NCBI GenBank assembly: GCA_963807735.1
Contig: CAWEDI010000018.1
Coordinates: forward strand, 62,001-126,000
Direction: 5' to 3'
DNA length: 64,000 nucleotides
Source: Roseiarcus sp963807735
GTDB lineage: Bacteria; Pseudomonadota; Alphaproteobacteria; Rhizobiales; Beijerinckiaceae
Part shown: positions 26,346-35,667 of the stretch, in pieces
Layout: every line of letters starts with the position of its first letter
How positions within the stretch are numbered: the first letter of the stretch is position 1
The notes under the pieces: generated by a model
What the model was told of the DNA's origin: nothing
Seen by the model: the letters and a program-made list of their open reading frames with translations, nothing else
Databases searched by the model: none
Program-made: the position numbers and the translations under genes

Positions 26346-27710
26346 TCACGCCCGCTCGAACCCGCGCCGCAGCTCCCAGTCCGTCACGCGGCGGTCGAAC
26401 TCCGACTGCTCCCATTCGGCGGCGTGCAGATAATGGTCGATCACCGGATCGCCGAACGCGGCGCGCAGCATCGTAGAGCCGCGCAGCGTCTCCGTCGCGG
26501 CGCGCAAGGTTTTGGGGATATGCGGCGCGTCGCCTTGATAGGCGTCGCCGACAAACGGCGGCGCCAGGTCGCGCTCGGCGTCGACGCCGGCGAGGCCGGC
26601 CGCGATCAGCGCGGCGAAGGCCAGGTACGGGTTCAGATCGGCCCCGCCGATCCGGCATTCGATGCGCGCCGCCTTCGTGCCTTCCCCGCAGAGGCGAAAG
26701 CCGGCGGTGCGGTTGTCGACGCTCCACACCGCGCGGGTAGGAGCGAACGTTGCCGATTGAAAGCGCTTGTAGGAGTTGATGAACGGCGCGAGGAAATAGG
26801 TGATTTCGCCAGCGTGCGCGAGCTGGCCGGCGACGAAGCGGCGCATCAGCGTCGACATGCCGCGCGGCGCGTCCGGGTCGTAGAACAGCGGCGCGCGGCC
26901 GTTCTGATCCCATAGCGAAGCATGGATGTGGCTCGAGGAGCCGGCGAGATCGCCGCGCCATTTCGCCATGAACGTCACCGACTTGCCGGCGGCGTAGGCG
27001 ATCTCCTTGACGCCGTTCTTCAAGATGACGTGGCGGTCCGCCATCTCCAGCGCCTCGGCGTAGCGGACGTTGATCTCCTCCTGGCCCGGCCCCCATTCGC
27101 CTTTGGAGTTCTCCACGGGGATGCCGGCGCCGTGCAGGCCGTTGCGGATCGCCCGCATCACCGGCTCTTCTTTGGAGGTTTGGAAGACGTGGTAGTCCTC
27201 GATGTAGTAGCCGGCCGTCTTGGCGTCGCGATACCCGCGCGCGAACAGGTCGGAATAGGTCTCGTCAAACAAATAGAATTCGAGCTCGGAGGCGAACATC
27301 GCCTTCCATCCGCGTTCGGTCAACCGCGCGAGCTGCTTTTTCAGGATCGCGCGCGGGCTGTGCGGAATGTCGTGGCCGTGATGGTCGACGACGTCGGCGA
27401 GCACTAGCGCGGTCGCGGTCAGCCAGGGAACGCGACGCAGCGTGGCGAGGTCCGGCTTCAGCACGAAGTCGCCGTAGCCTTGCTCCCAACTCGCCGCCGC
27501 ATAGCCGGGCGCCGGCTCCATCTCGATGTCGTTGGCGAGCAGATAGTTGCAGGCGTGCGTCTCGTCGTGCGCGCTTTCGACGAAGTGCTCGGCGTGAAAG
27601 CGCTTGCCGACGAGCTGCCCGACCATGTCGGCGAAGGCGACGACGACGGTGTCGATCTCGCCCGCCGCGACGGCGCTTTTCAACCTTTCGAACGACAACA
27701 TGCCGCGCAT
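26346..27710 (-). CDS. Glutamine synthetase-family ligase (gamma-glutamylamine synthetase-like)
   Basis: 454 aa. GSI-fold catalytic motifs: MFASELEFYLFDETY (first metal site), NSKGEWGPGQEEINVRYAEA, NGVKEIAYAAGKSVTFMAKW, GSSSHIHASLW, and FAPTRAVWSVDNRTAGFR. The adenylylation-site region of true GlnA is missing. These features fit the PuuA/GlnT-like group that conjugates glutamate to amines such as putrescine or ethanolamine. The start is ATG 27710, or Met4 (MLSFERLK). The divergent neighbour is a class I glutamine amidotransferase-like protein, as in gamma-glutamyl-polyamine pathways, though the substrate is not proven. Confidence 0.85.
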   Translation of the reverse strand: MRGMLSFERLKSAVAAGEIDTVVVAFADMVGQLVGKRFHAEHFVESAHDETHACNYLLANDIEMEPAPGYAAASWEQGYGDFVLKPDLATLRRVPWLTATALVLADVVDHHGHDIPHSPRAILKKQLARLTERGWKAMFASELEFYLFDETYSDLFARGYRDAKTAGYYIEDYHVFQTSKEEPVMRAIRNGLHGAGIPVENSKGEWGPGQEEINVRYAEALEMADRHVILKNGVKEIAYAAGKSVTFMAKWRGDLAGSSSHIHASLWDQNGRAPLFYDPDAPRGMSTLMRRFVAGQLAHAGEITYFLAPFINSYKRFQSATFAPTRAVWSVDNRTAGFRLCGEGTKAARIECRIGGADLNPYLAFAALIAAGLAGVDAERDLAPPFVGDAYQGDAPHIPKTLRAATETLRGSTMLRAAFGDPVIDHYLHAAEWEQSEFDRRVTDWELRRGFERA

Positions 27711-27812
27711 GCAATTCCCCTTGGCTTCCGGCGCATTTGGCGCCTGGCGCGGTCGGTTGTCGAGAGTTGCGCCGAGCGCAATGCGGCGTCATGACATGGC
27801 GCGGAGGCCGTC

Positions 27813-28668
27813 ATGGCGCTGAGGTTTCTTATTGTCGAGGGCAATACGGCGGCGGATCGCGAGACGTACCGCGTCGGCTTCGGCAAGACGGCGAGCCAAT
27901 CCTACGCCGAGACGCTGCGCGGGCTGGCGCCCGATGCAAGCTGCGACATTTGCTTCGCCGCCGACCCCGATGGCGAGCTGCCGGCCGCGCTCACGGACTA
28001 TGATGGCGTGTTCATCACCGGCTCGGCGCTGAACGTCTACGACGGCGGCGCGGCCGTCGAGCGGCAGATCGCTTTGGCGCGCGCGGTCTTTGCCGCCGGG
28101 ACGCCGTTCTTCGGCTCCTGCTGGGGCTTGCAGGTCGCCTGCGCCGCCGCCGGGGGCCGGGTGCTGCGAAATCCGCGCGGCCGCGAGATCGGCGTCGCGC
28201 GGGCGATCACGCCGACGCAAGCCGGGCGCGGTCATGCCCTGCTGGCCGGACGGCCCGCGGCTTACGATGCGTTGTGCAGCCATCTCGACATCGTCGAACT
28301 GCCGGAAGCCGGGGTCGTCCTGGCTTCGAACCCGTTGGCGCCGGTCCAGGCGGCCGAGATCGCGCATGACGGCGGCGTCTTCTGGGGCGTGCAGTATCAT
28401 CCGGAATACGCGTTCGCCGAGGTCGCCGCGATCATCGAGCGCCGCGCCCGCGCGCTGGCGCGCGAGGGCCTGGTCGCCGACGAGGCCGCGGCGCAGGCGT
28501 TCGCGGCGGAGCTGCGGACCCTCGAACGAGGCGCCGCCGCCGCTCGGCGCGGCCTGGCGGCTCGGGCTGCAAGAGAGCGTGCTGACGCCGCAGGCGCGGG
28601 CGCTGGAGCTTACGAACTTCCTCGCCGCGCGGGTTCGCCCGTTCCAGTCGGAGCGGGGACGGGCCTGA
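27813..28668 (+). pseudogene. Class I glutamine amidotransferase-like protein, frameshifted near the 3' end
   Basis: GATase1 domain (GMP-synthase-like): nucleophile Cys in FFGSCWGLQVAC, then FWGVQYHPEYAF with catalytic His and Glu. From ATG 27813 one frame reads cleanly to LRTLE near 28522. The family-typical C-terminus (LGAAWRLGLQESVLTPQARA, then LELTNFLAARVRPF) continues in the +1 frame to a stop at 28668. The original frame instead drifts into an Ala/Arg/Gly-rich tail ending at 28730. One extra base at about 28519-28526 explains this. The catalytic domain is unaffected. It is divergent from the GS-like ligase and may hydrolyse the gamma-glutamyl product, as PuuD does. Confidence 0.75.
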
Positions 28669-28686
28669 GCGGGCTCCGGCGGTGTA

Positions 28687-28740
28687 GACGCGATCTCAGG
28701 ATCGCGCCGGCGCCGCCTGCGCGGTCTTGAGACCGCGCCT
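28687..28740. terminator. Two adjacent GC-rich hairpins between convergent genes
   Basis: CGCGATCTCAGGATCGCG and GCGCGGTCTTGAGACCGCGC are two perfect or near-perfect stems separated by about 11 nt. They sit between the amidotransferase and the minus-strand small gene, so they can serve as a bidirectional terminator. The arrangement looks like a dispersed repeat, but only one copy is in the window. Confidence 0.55.
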
Positions 28741-28752
28741 GCAATCGGCGGC

Positions 28753-29010
28753 TCAGTGCGGGCTGAACACCAGTTCGCTGCGGCCGCGACGTTTCGTCAC
28801 GAGGATTTGGCTGTGAACGCGACCTGGGCGCGCCCGGACGGCGGCGGGCGCCCCGCCGACCGGCGCCGCGCCGACATGAACCGCCCGCGCCGCCGGCCCC
28901 TGGCGGGCGAGGCAGGCGTTATAGGCGAGCGGGTCCTCGATCTTGGCGCAGTCCTCGGCGGCGGCCGGGGCGCCGACGAGGATTGCAATCAGCGCCAACG
29001 CCGTCCTCAT
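28753..29010 (-). CDS. Small exported protein coupled to pheT
   Basis: 85 aa. A Sec signal peptide covers residues 1-18 (MRTALALIAILVGAPAAA). The mature part begins EDCAKIEDPLAYNACLARQG, a Cys-containing motif seen in small Rhizobiales periplasmic proteins, and ends in a basic tail. ATG 29010 overlaps the pheT stop (ATGA), so translation is coupled to pheT. Function unknown. Confidence 0.7.
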   Translation of the reverse strand: MRTALALIAILVGAPAAAEDCAKIEDPLAYNACLARQGPAARAVHVGAAPVGGAPAAVRARPGRVHSQILVTKRRGRSELVFSPH

Positions 29011-31403
29011 CCGCGCAGCGTCGCTCCCGTGCGCTTGCCAACCTCGGCGACGATCTTTTCGACCACCGCATCGATTTCGGCGTCGGTCAGCGTCCGCTCG
29101 CGCGGCTGCAAGGTGACGCTGATCGCCACCGACTTCTGGCCCTCGCCGACGCCGGGGCCGCGATAGACGTCGAACACTTGCGCGTCGGCGAGCAACGTCC
29201 TGTCGGCGGCGAGCGCGGCCTTGATGAGGTCGGCGGCGCGGGTCGCCTCCGCCGTCACGAAGGCGAGGTCGCGCTCGACCGCCATGAACTCGGAGCGTTC
29301 GAGCTTCGGCTTGGCCCTGGTCGGCCGCGCCTTGGGCGCCGGGATCGAGTCGAGCACGATCTCGAACGCCACCAGCGGCCCCTCGACATCCAGCGTCTCG
29401 CAAGCGGCGGGATGCAGTTGCCCGAACCAGCCGACGATATTCTTCGGCCCGAATTGCACCGTGGCGCAGCGCCCGGGATGCAGGAACTTGGGGCCGCCGG
29501 GGACGATCTGCGCCGCGCCCTCCGGCACGCCCAGCGCCGCCAGCACGGCGAGCGCGTCGCCCTTAGCGTCGAACACGTCGACGGCGCCGCCGCCGCTCCA
29601 ATGCCGGCCCTCGCCGTGGCGCTTGGCGAGGCCGCGCCGCAGCGCGGCGGCGCACATGCGTTGGTCGCGATCGCCCGCGCCGAGGAACACCTGCCCGACC
29701 TCGAACAGCGCGACGTCGCGATAGCCACGGCGCGCGTTGCGCTCGGCGGCGGCGGCGAGTCCGGGGATCAGACTTGGCCGCATGTCCGACATGTCGGCGG
29801 CGATTGGGTTGGCGAGTCGCAGCTCGGGCTGGCCGCCGCCGAACAGTTCCGCATGAGTTTGCGCGATGAACGACCAAGTGATCGCCTCGTCGAGCCCGAG
29901 CGCCGCCAACGCGCGCTTGGCGACCCGCGTGCGTTTCTGCAACAACGTCAGCACCGGAGCCGGCACGCCGGGGGCGAGCCGCGGCAGCGGCGTCGAGGCG
30001 ACGCGGTCGAGGCCGGCGATGCGGACGATCTGCTCGACGATGTCGGCCTTGCCGTCGATGTCGGGCCGCCAATTGGGGACGATCGCTTCGCCGTTCTCCA
30101 GCTCGAAGCCGAGCCGCTGCAAAATCGCCTCGCCCTCGGCCTGGGGCACGTCGAGGCCGGTCAGCCGCTTCACTTCGCTGTAGGGGAACGGCACGCGCTT
30201 GCGCAGCCTCGCGGGATCGCCGGCGACGAGCAGGCGCGACGGCTCCCCTCCGCAAAGCTCCAAAACGAGCTTCGTCGCCAGCTCGGCGCCGGGGACGCAG
30301 AAATCCGGATCGACGCCGCGCTCGAAGCGATAACGCGCGTCGGTGACGATGCCGAGGCTGCGGCCGGTGCGGGCGATATTGTTGGCGTCCCACAGCGCGC
30401 TTTCGATCAGCACGTCGGTGGTGTTTTCGTCGACCCCGGTGCGCTCCCCGCCCATCACGCCGGCGATCGAATCGGCGCCGTTGTCGTCGGCGATCACGAC
30501 CATGCCCTCGCTCAGCGCGTAGCTGCGGCCGTTGAGCGCGAGCACGGTCTCGCCTGGCGCAGCGAGGCGCACGACGAGATCGCCCTTCACTTTGGCGGCG
30601 TCGTAGACGTGCAGCGGCCGGCCGCGATCGAACGTGAGATAATTGGTGATGTCGACCAGCGCGTTGATCGGCCGCAAGCCGATCGCGCGCAACCGCCGCT
30701 GCATCCAATCCGGCGACGCCCCGTTGCGGACGCCGCGCACCAAACGCAGCGCGAAGGCCGGGCAGAGATGCGCGTCGAGGTCGAGCTTCACCTTGACCGG
30801 ACCGTCGAAGCCGCCGCTGATCGGTGCGACGGCCGGCGTCTTCAGCGTCCCCAGACCCGCCGCCGCGAGATCGCGGGCGATGCCGGAAATCGCGGTGGCG
30901 TCGGGCCGGTTCGGCGTCAGGCCGACGTCGATGACCGGATCGTCGAGGCCGGCGTAAGCTGCGTAAGCGACGCCGACCGGCGCGTCGGCGGGCAGGTCGA
31001 GAATGCCGTCGTGGTCGTCGGAAAGCTCCAGTTCGGCGCCCGAGCACAACATGCCGTTCGACTCGACGCCGCGGATGACGCCTTTCGCCAGGGTAATCTT
31101 CTTGCCGGGGATATACGTCCCGACCGGCGAGAACACGCCCTTCATGCCGGTGCGGGCGTTCGGCGCGCCGCACACCACCTGCACGGGATCGCCGCCGGCG
31201 TCGACGAGGCAAAGCCGCAGCCGGTCGGCGTTGGGATGCGGATTGGCCTCGATGACGCGCGCCACGACGAAGCCGGCGAGTTTTGCGCTGGGGTCCTCGA
31301 CGCTCTCGACCTCAAGGCCGATGCGGGTCAACGTCTCGACGATCTCGGCCAGCGAGGCCGTGGTGTCGAGATGGTCCTTCAGCCAGGAGAGGGTCAGTTT
31401 CAC
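29007..31403 (-). CDS. pheT: Phenylalanyl-tRNA synthetase beta subunit
   Basis: 798 aa, the bacterial length. The N-terminal EMAP/tRNA-binding-like domain includes VVARVIEANPHPNADRLRLC and VVCGAPNARTGMKGVFSPVG. B3/B4 editing-domain sequence follows, then B5 (PFPYSEVKRLTGLDVPQAEG). The synthetase-like core carries SDMRPSLIPGLAAAAERN. The C-terminal anticodon-binding FDX domain includes RDLAFVTAEATRAADLIKAA, ending ISVTLQPRERTLTDAEID. The catalytic partner pheS, usually immediately upstream, is absent: the upstream neighbour is a divergent toxin-antitoxin pair. Confidence 0.96.
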   Translation of the reverse strand: MKLTLSWLKDHLDTTASLAEIVETLTRIGLEVESVEDPSAKLAGFVVARVIEANPHPNADRLRLCLVDAGGDPVQVVCGAPNARTGMKGVFSPVGTYIPGKKITLAKGVIRGVESNGMLCSGAELELSDDHDGILDLPADAPVGVAYAAYAGLDDPVIDVGLTPNRPDATAISGIARDLAAAGLGTLKTPAVAPISGGFDGPVKVKLDLDAHLCPAFALRLVRGVRNGASPDWMQRRLRAIGLRPINALVDITNYLTFDRGRPLHVYDAAKVKGDLVVRLAAPGETVLALNGRSYALSEGMVVIADDNGADSIAGVMGGERTGVDENTTDVLIESALWDANNIARTGRSLGIVTDARYRFERGVDPDFCVPGAELATKLVLELCGGEPSRLLVAGDPARLRKRVPFPYSEVKRLTGLDVPQAEGEAILQRLGFELENGEAIVPNWRPDIDGKADIVEQIVRIAGLDRVASTPLPRLAPGVPAPVLTLLQKRTRVAKRALAALGLDEAITWSFIAQTHAELFGGGQPELRLANPIAADMSDMRPSLIPGLAAAAERNARRGYRDVALFEVGQVFLGAGDRDQRMCAAALRRGLAKRHGEGRHWSGGGAVDVFDAKGDALAVLAALGVPEGAAQIVPGGPKFLHPGRCATVQFGPKNIVGWFGQLHPAACETLDVEGPLVAFEIVLDSIPAPKARPTRAKPKLERSEFMAVERDLAFVTAEATRAADLIKAALAADRTLLADAQVFDVYRGPGVGEGQKSVAISVTLQPRERTLTDAEIDAVVEKIVAEVGKRTGATLRG

Positions 31404-31557
31404 GCCTTAGCGCCTTATTGTTTCGAGCGGCGCTTCGTTATCGGAAAACGCGGCGGGCGCAATGGCGTCGTCGAACCGGACGCCACTTGCCAAGACGAAC
31501 GCCGCCAAAGGACCCGACTTATGGCGACTATGCCCTTAATATGGTAACCCCTCCGCC

Positions 31558-31797
31558 ATGACCGCCGACCAGACGCGCATCCTGGAATTGTTTCGGGCGC
31601 TCAGCCCCGACGAACGCGAGGCGTTGCTGCCCCGACTCGCGGAGGCGTCGGCGGCCGCGGAGGAAGCCGACGATCTGAGCGCCGTCGAAATCGCGGCGAT
31701 CGACGAGGGTCTCGCCCAGATGCGGCGCGGCGAAACGATTGGCGCCGATGAACTTTTTGATCGCCTGGGCAAGAAGTTCGGTTTTTCGAGCGTATGA
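31558..31797 (+). CDS. Antitoxin of a ParE/RelE-type module
   Basis: 79 aa, acidic and helical: ILELFRALSPDEREALLPRL, then AAEEADDLSAVEIAAIDEGL, ending in a short toxin-wrapping-like tail (ADELFDRLGKKFGF). The stop overlaps the start of the toxin gene by 4 nt, the usual arrangement. Sequence similarity to named antitoxin families is weak; the call rests on context. Confidence 0.75.
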   Translation: MTADQTRILELFRALSPDEREALLPRLAEASAAAEEADDLSAVEIAAIDEGLAQMRRGETIGADELFDRLGKKFGFSSV

Positions 31798-32096
31798 AGG
31801 TCGTCTACAGCGCAAGGGTCGAAGCCGAACTCGATATCCATTTGAGCGAAGGCATAGCGAGATTTGGCAGTCGCGTGGCCGAGAGCACTTTCAAGAAAAT
31901 CCACCACGCCTTGAACATCACTCTTGGCGCGCAACCGCATTTGGGCCGCTTTCTGCCAGCGCGCGACGTCTACAGATATGTCATCGCCAAAACGCCGTTC
32001 GTAGCCTACTACCACGTAGACTTTGTCGCAGACGAAATCACGATTTTGGCGATTTTTCGGGGCGGCCAAGACCGAGCTGAGTTCGAGGGCCACTGA
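31794..32096 (+). CDS. ParE/RelE family toxin
   Basis: 100 aa basic protein with the RelE/ParE fold pattern: KVVYSARVEAELDIHLSEGI, then HHALNITLGAQPHLGRFLPA, a central YRYVIAKTPFVAYYHVD, and a C-terminal ITILAIFRGGQDRAEF. ParE members poison gyrase and RelE members cleave mRNA; the lack of a clear RelE catalytic set favours ParE-like, but this is uncertain. It partners the overlapping upstream antitoxin, and lies between pheT and livM. Confidence 0.82.
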   Translation: MKVVYSARVEAELDIHLSEGIARFGSRVAESTFKKIHHALNITLGAQPHLGRFLPARDVYRYVIAKTPFVAYYHVDFVADEITILAIFRGGQDRAEFEGH

Positions 32097-32100
32097 AGCC

Positions 32101-33063
32101 CTACAGCGACAGCCCCGCCGCGTTGCCGATCTCGCCGACGATCCCGCGCCGGAAAAGCAGCACGCAGGCGACGAACACCGCGCCCTGGATCACCGTCACC
32201 CACTCGCCGAACTGGGCGAGGTAGTTCTGCATCGACACGACCACCACCGCGCCGACGACCGGGCCATAGAGCGTGCCCATGCCGCCGAGCAGCGTCATCA
32301 GCACCACTTCGCCTGACATCTGAAACGAGACATCGCTGAGCGAGGCGTTCTGCACCACCAGCGCTTTCGTGCCGCCGGCGAGGCCGGCGAGCGCCGCCGA
32401 CAGTACGAACGCCAGCAGCTTGTACAGCGGCACGCGAAAGCCGAGCGAAACGGCGCGCGGCTCGTTCTCGCGGATCGCTTTCAGAACCTCGCCGAACGGC
32501 GAGTTGATCGTGCGGTAGACGATGAAGAAGCCGATGAGGAACACCACGGCGACAAAGCCGTAAAGCTGCGTCGGGCTGGAGAGATCGACGAGGCCCAGCA
32601 CGCGACCCTGCGGCACGGATTGGATGCCGTCCTCGCCATGCGTGAACGGCGCCTCGACGCAGAAGAAATACACCATCTGCGACAGCGCGACGGTGATCAT
32701 CGCGAAATAGATGCCCTTGCTGCGGATCGCCAGCGCGCCGGCGACGAGCCCCATCGCCGCCGCCACCAATACGCCGCACAGGATCGACAGCAGCGGGTCC
32801 AGCTCCCACACCTTCGCCGCGTGGGCGGCGACGTAGCTCGCCATGCCGAAGAACATCGCGTGGCCGAACGACAGCAGGCCGACATAGCCGATCAACAGAT
32901 TGAACGCGCAGGCGAACAACGCCACGCACAGCATCTCCATGACGAAGAACGGATAGGCGAAGAATGGCGCGGCGGCGATCAGCGCGATCATCACGACGCC
33001 GGCGATCGCGAAGTCGCGGTCGGCGTGACGGGCGCGCTCGGGCGCGGCGGCGACGACGCTCAC
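32101..33063 (-). CDS. livM: Branched-chain amino acid ABC transporter permease LivM
   Basis: 320 aa with about nine hydrophobic segments. Characteristic LivM sequence: FNLLIGYVGLLSFGHAMFFG, ALAIRSKGIYFAMITVALSQ, AIRENEPRAVSLGFRV and LLGGMGTLYGPVVGAVVV. It forms the HAAT-family inner-membrane channel with LivH. Its start overlaps the livH stop by 4 nt. Confidence 0.93.
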   Translation of the reverse strand: MSVVAAAPERARHADRDFAIAGVVMIALIAAAPFFAYPFFVMEMLCVALFACAFNLLIGYVGLLSFGHAMFFGMASYVAAHAAKVWELDPLLSILCGVLVAAAMGLVAGALAIRSKGIYFAMITVALSQMVYFFCVEAPFTHGEDGIQSVPQGRVLGLVDLSSPTQLYGFVAVVFLIGFFIVYRTINSPFGEVLKAIRENEPRAVSLGFRVPLYKLLAFVLSAALAGLAGGTKALVVQNASLSDVSFQMSGEVVLMTLLGGMGTLYGPVVGAVVVVSMQNYLAQFGEWVTVIQGAVFVACVLLFRRGIVGEIGNAAGLSL

Positions 33064-33947
33064 GCCACCCTGCCGAACAGGCCGGACGGCCTGATGATGA
33101 GTACGATCGCCATGATGACGAACACCACCGTGTTGGAGATCTCGGGATAGAACACTTTGGTCAGGCCCTCGATCACGCCGAGGGCAAATCCGGTGAGGAT
33201 CGAGCCGAGAATGGAGCCCATGCCGCCGATCACCACGACCGCGAACACGACCGCGATGATGTCGGCGCCCATGCCAGGCCGGACCTGGTAGATCGGCGCG
33301 GCGAGCACGCCGGCCAAAGCCGCGAGCGCGACGCCGAAGCCGTAGGTCGCGGTAATCATCAGCGGCACGTTGATGCCGAACGCGCGCACCAGCGTCGGGT
33401 TCTCAGTGGCGGCGCGCAGATAGGCGCCGAGCCGCGTCTTCTCGATGGCGAACCACGTCGCCATGCAGACGACGAACGAGCAGACAATCACCCAGGCGCG
33501 ATATTTGGGCAGGAACATGAAGCCAACGTTGTAGGCGCCGGCAAGCGCGGCCGGCGCCGGATAGGGTTTGCCGGAGGAGCCGAACTCGTTCTGGAACAGG
33601 CCCTGGATGACCAGCGCGAGGCCGAACGTCAGCAACAGACCGTAGAGGTGATCGAGCGAGGCGATGCGGCGGATCATCAGCCGCTCGACGACTGCGCCGA
33701 GGAGGCCGACGATCAGCGGCGAGAAAATCAGCGCGAGCCAGTAGTTGGCGCCGAGGTATTGCAGCAGGAAGTAGGCGACGAAGGCGCCGACCATATAGAA
33801 CGCGCCGTGCGCGAAATTGACCACGTTGAGCATGCCGAAGATGACGGCGAGGCCGAGGCTGAGCAGGGCGTAGAACGAGCCGTTGATGAGGCCGATCAGC
33901 AGCTGGCCGTAAAGCTGCATCGGGGTGATCGAGAGGGCGAGCAGCAT
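33060..33947 (-). CDS. livH: Branched-chain amino acid ABC transporter permease LivH
   Basis: About 295 aa. Signatures are LLIGLINGSFYALLSLGLAV, IFGMLNVVNFAHGAFYMVGA and VVVIGGMGSILGSILTGFAL. I start at ATG 33947 (MLLALSITPMQLYG); the second Met (33920) is an alternative and neither has a strong Shine-Dalgarno. A longer upstream extension would run into a dispersed repeat and is rejected. The gene is separated from livF by that repeat. Confidence 0.92.
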   Translation of the reverse strand: MLLALSITPMQLYGQLLIGLINGSFYALLSLGLAVIFGMLNVVNFAHGAFYMVGAFVAYFLLQYLGANYWLALIFSPLIVGLLGAVVERLMIRRIASLDHLYGLLLTFGLALVIQGLFQNEFGSSGKPYPAPAALAGAYNVGFMFLPKYRAWVIVCSFVVCMATWFAIEKTRLGAYLRAATENPTLVRAFGINVPLMITATYGFGVALAALAGVLAAPIYQVRPGMGADIIAVVFAVVVIGGMGSILGSILTGFALGVIEGLTKVFYPEISNTVVFVIMAIVLIIRPSGLFGRVA

Positions 33948-33966
33948 CAGCGGGACCGCAGGTCGA

Positions 33967-34111
33967 CATGGCGAGCGAAGCGAAGCCGTCCAGCGCCGGG
34001 GCAGGCCGCTGTCCTCGCAAAACGCCAGACTGACCTCGTGAAGGCCGCGCCGACAACGCCCCACCGCGTATTGGCGGCGCGGTGGAGGGCTTCGCTCCGC
34101 TCGCCATGACG
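33967..34111. repeat. Dispersed palindromic repeat between livF and livH
   Basis: Begins CATGGCGAGCGAAGCGAAGC and ends GCTTCGCTCCGCTCGCCATG (inverted). At 145 bp it is longer than the ~107-bp copies elsewhere, so it may hold an insertion or be a composite. It interrupts what is otherwise a tight liv operon. Confidence 0.75.
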
Positions 34112-34133
34112 GTGGGAGGTCGCCTTGCCCCGC

Positions 34134-34833
<700 letters not shown>

Positions 34834-34841
<8 letters not shown>

Positions 34842-35595
34842 CGCTGGCGCCGAGATAGGCGGTCTTCACTTCGGGGTTCTCGGACACGGTGGCGTAGTCG
34901 CCTTCGGCTAGCACGCGGCCTCGCGTGAGCACCGTGATGCGGTCGGAGAGATTTTGGACCACCTTGAGATTGTGCTCGACCATCAGCACCGTACGGTTGA
35001 CCGAGACGCGGCGGATCAGCGCGACGATGCGGTCGATGTCCTCGTGGCCCATGCCGGCCATCGGCTCGTCGAGCAGCATCATCTCCGGTTCGAGCGCCAG
35101 CGTCGTGGCGATCTCCAGCGCGCGCTTGCGGCCGTAGGAAATTTCGCTCGCCAACGCGTTGGCGAAATTCGACAAGCCGACTTCCTCGAGAAGCTCCCGG
35201 GCGCGAGCGTCGTATTGCCGCAGCACCCGCTTCGAGCGCCAGAAGTCGAAATTGTCGCCGCGCTTGCGTTGCAGCGCGACGCGGACGTTTTCGAGGGCGG
35301 TCAGATGTGGGAAGACGGCGGAAATCTGGAACGAGCGCACCAGACCTAGCCGAGCGACGTCGGCGGGGCGCATCGCGGTGATGTCGCGGTCGTTGTAACG
35401 GATGCGACCGGAGGTCGGCGGCAGGAATTTGGTCAGCAGGTTGAAGCAGGTGGTCTTGCCGGCGCCGTTCGGTCCGATCAGCGCGTGGATCGAGCCGCGC
35501 CGCACGCGCAGCGATACGTCGCAGACGGCCTGGAATCCGCCGAAGGACTTGCCAAGCCCCTCGGTGACGAGGATGTCGTCCCCGCTCCCCTGCAC
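34834..35595 (-). CDS. livG: Branched-chain amino acid ABC transporter ATPase LivG
   Basis: 253 aa. Walker A GPNGAGKTTCFNLLT, LivG-type loop PADVARLGLVRSFQ, signature SYGRKRALEIATTLA (a variant of LSYGQQR), Walker B MMLLDEPMAGMGHED, and switch LMVEHNLKVV. First gene of livG-livF-livH-livM on the minus strand. No periplasmic binding protein (LivK) accompanies the operon. Confidence 0.93.
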
Positions 35596-35667
35596 GCCGC
35601 CGCCTCCCCGATCCCTCGCAACGTCAAACCATTGCGGCTGCGGCTTGTAAAGGGTTGTCTCGCGTGT

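Noticed and set aside
28983..31547. 854-codon plus-strand frame opposite pheT
   Set aside because: Antisense to a full-length pheT with recognisable domains; shadow frame from high GC.
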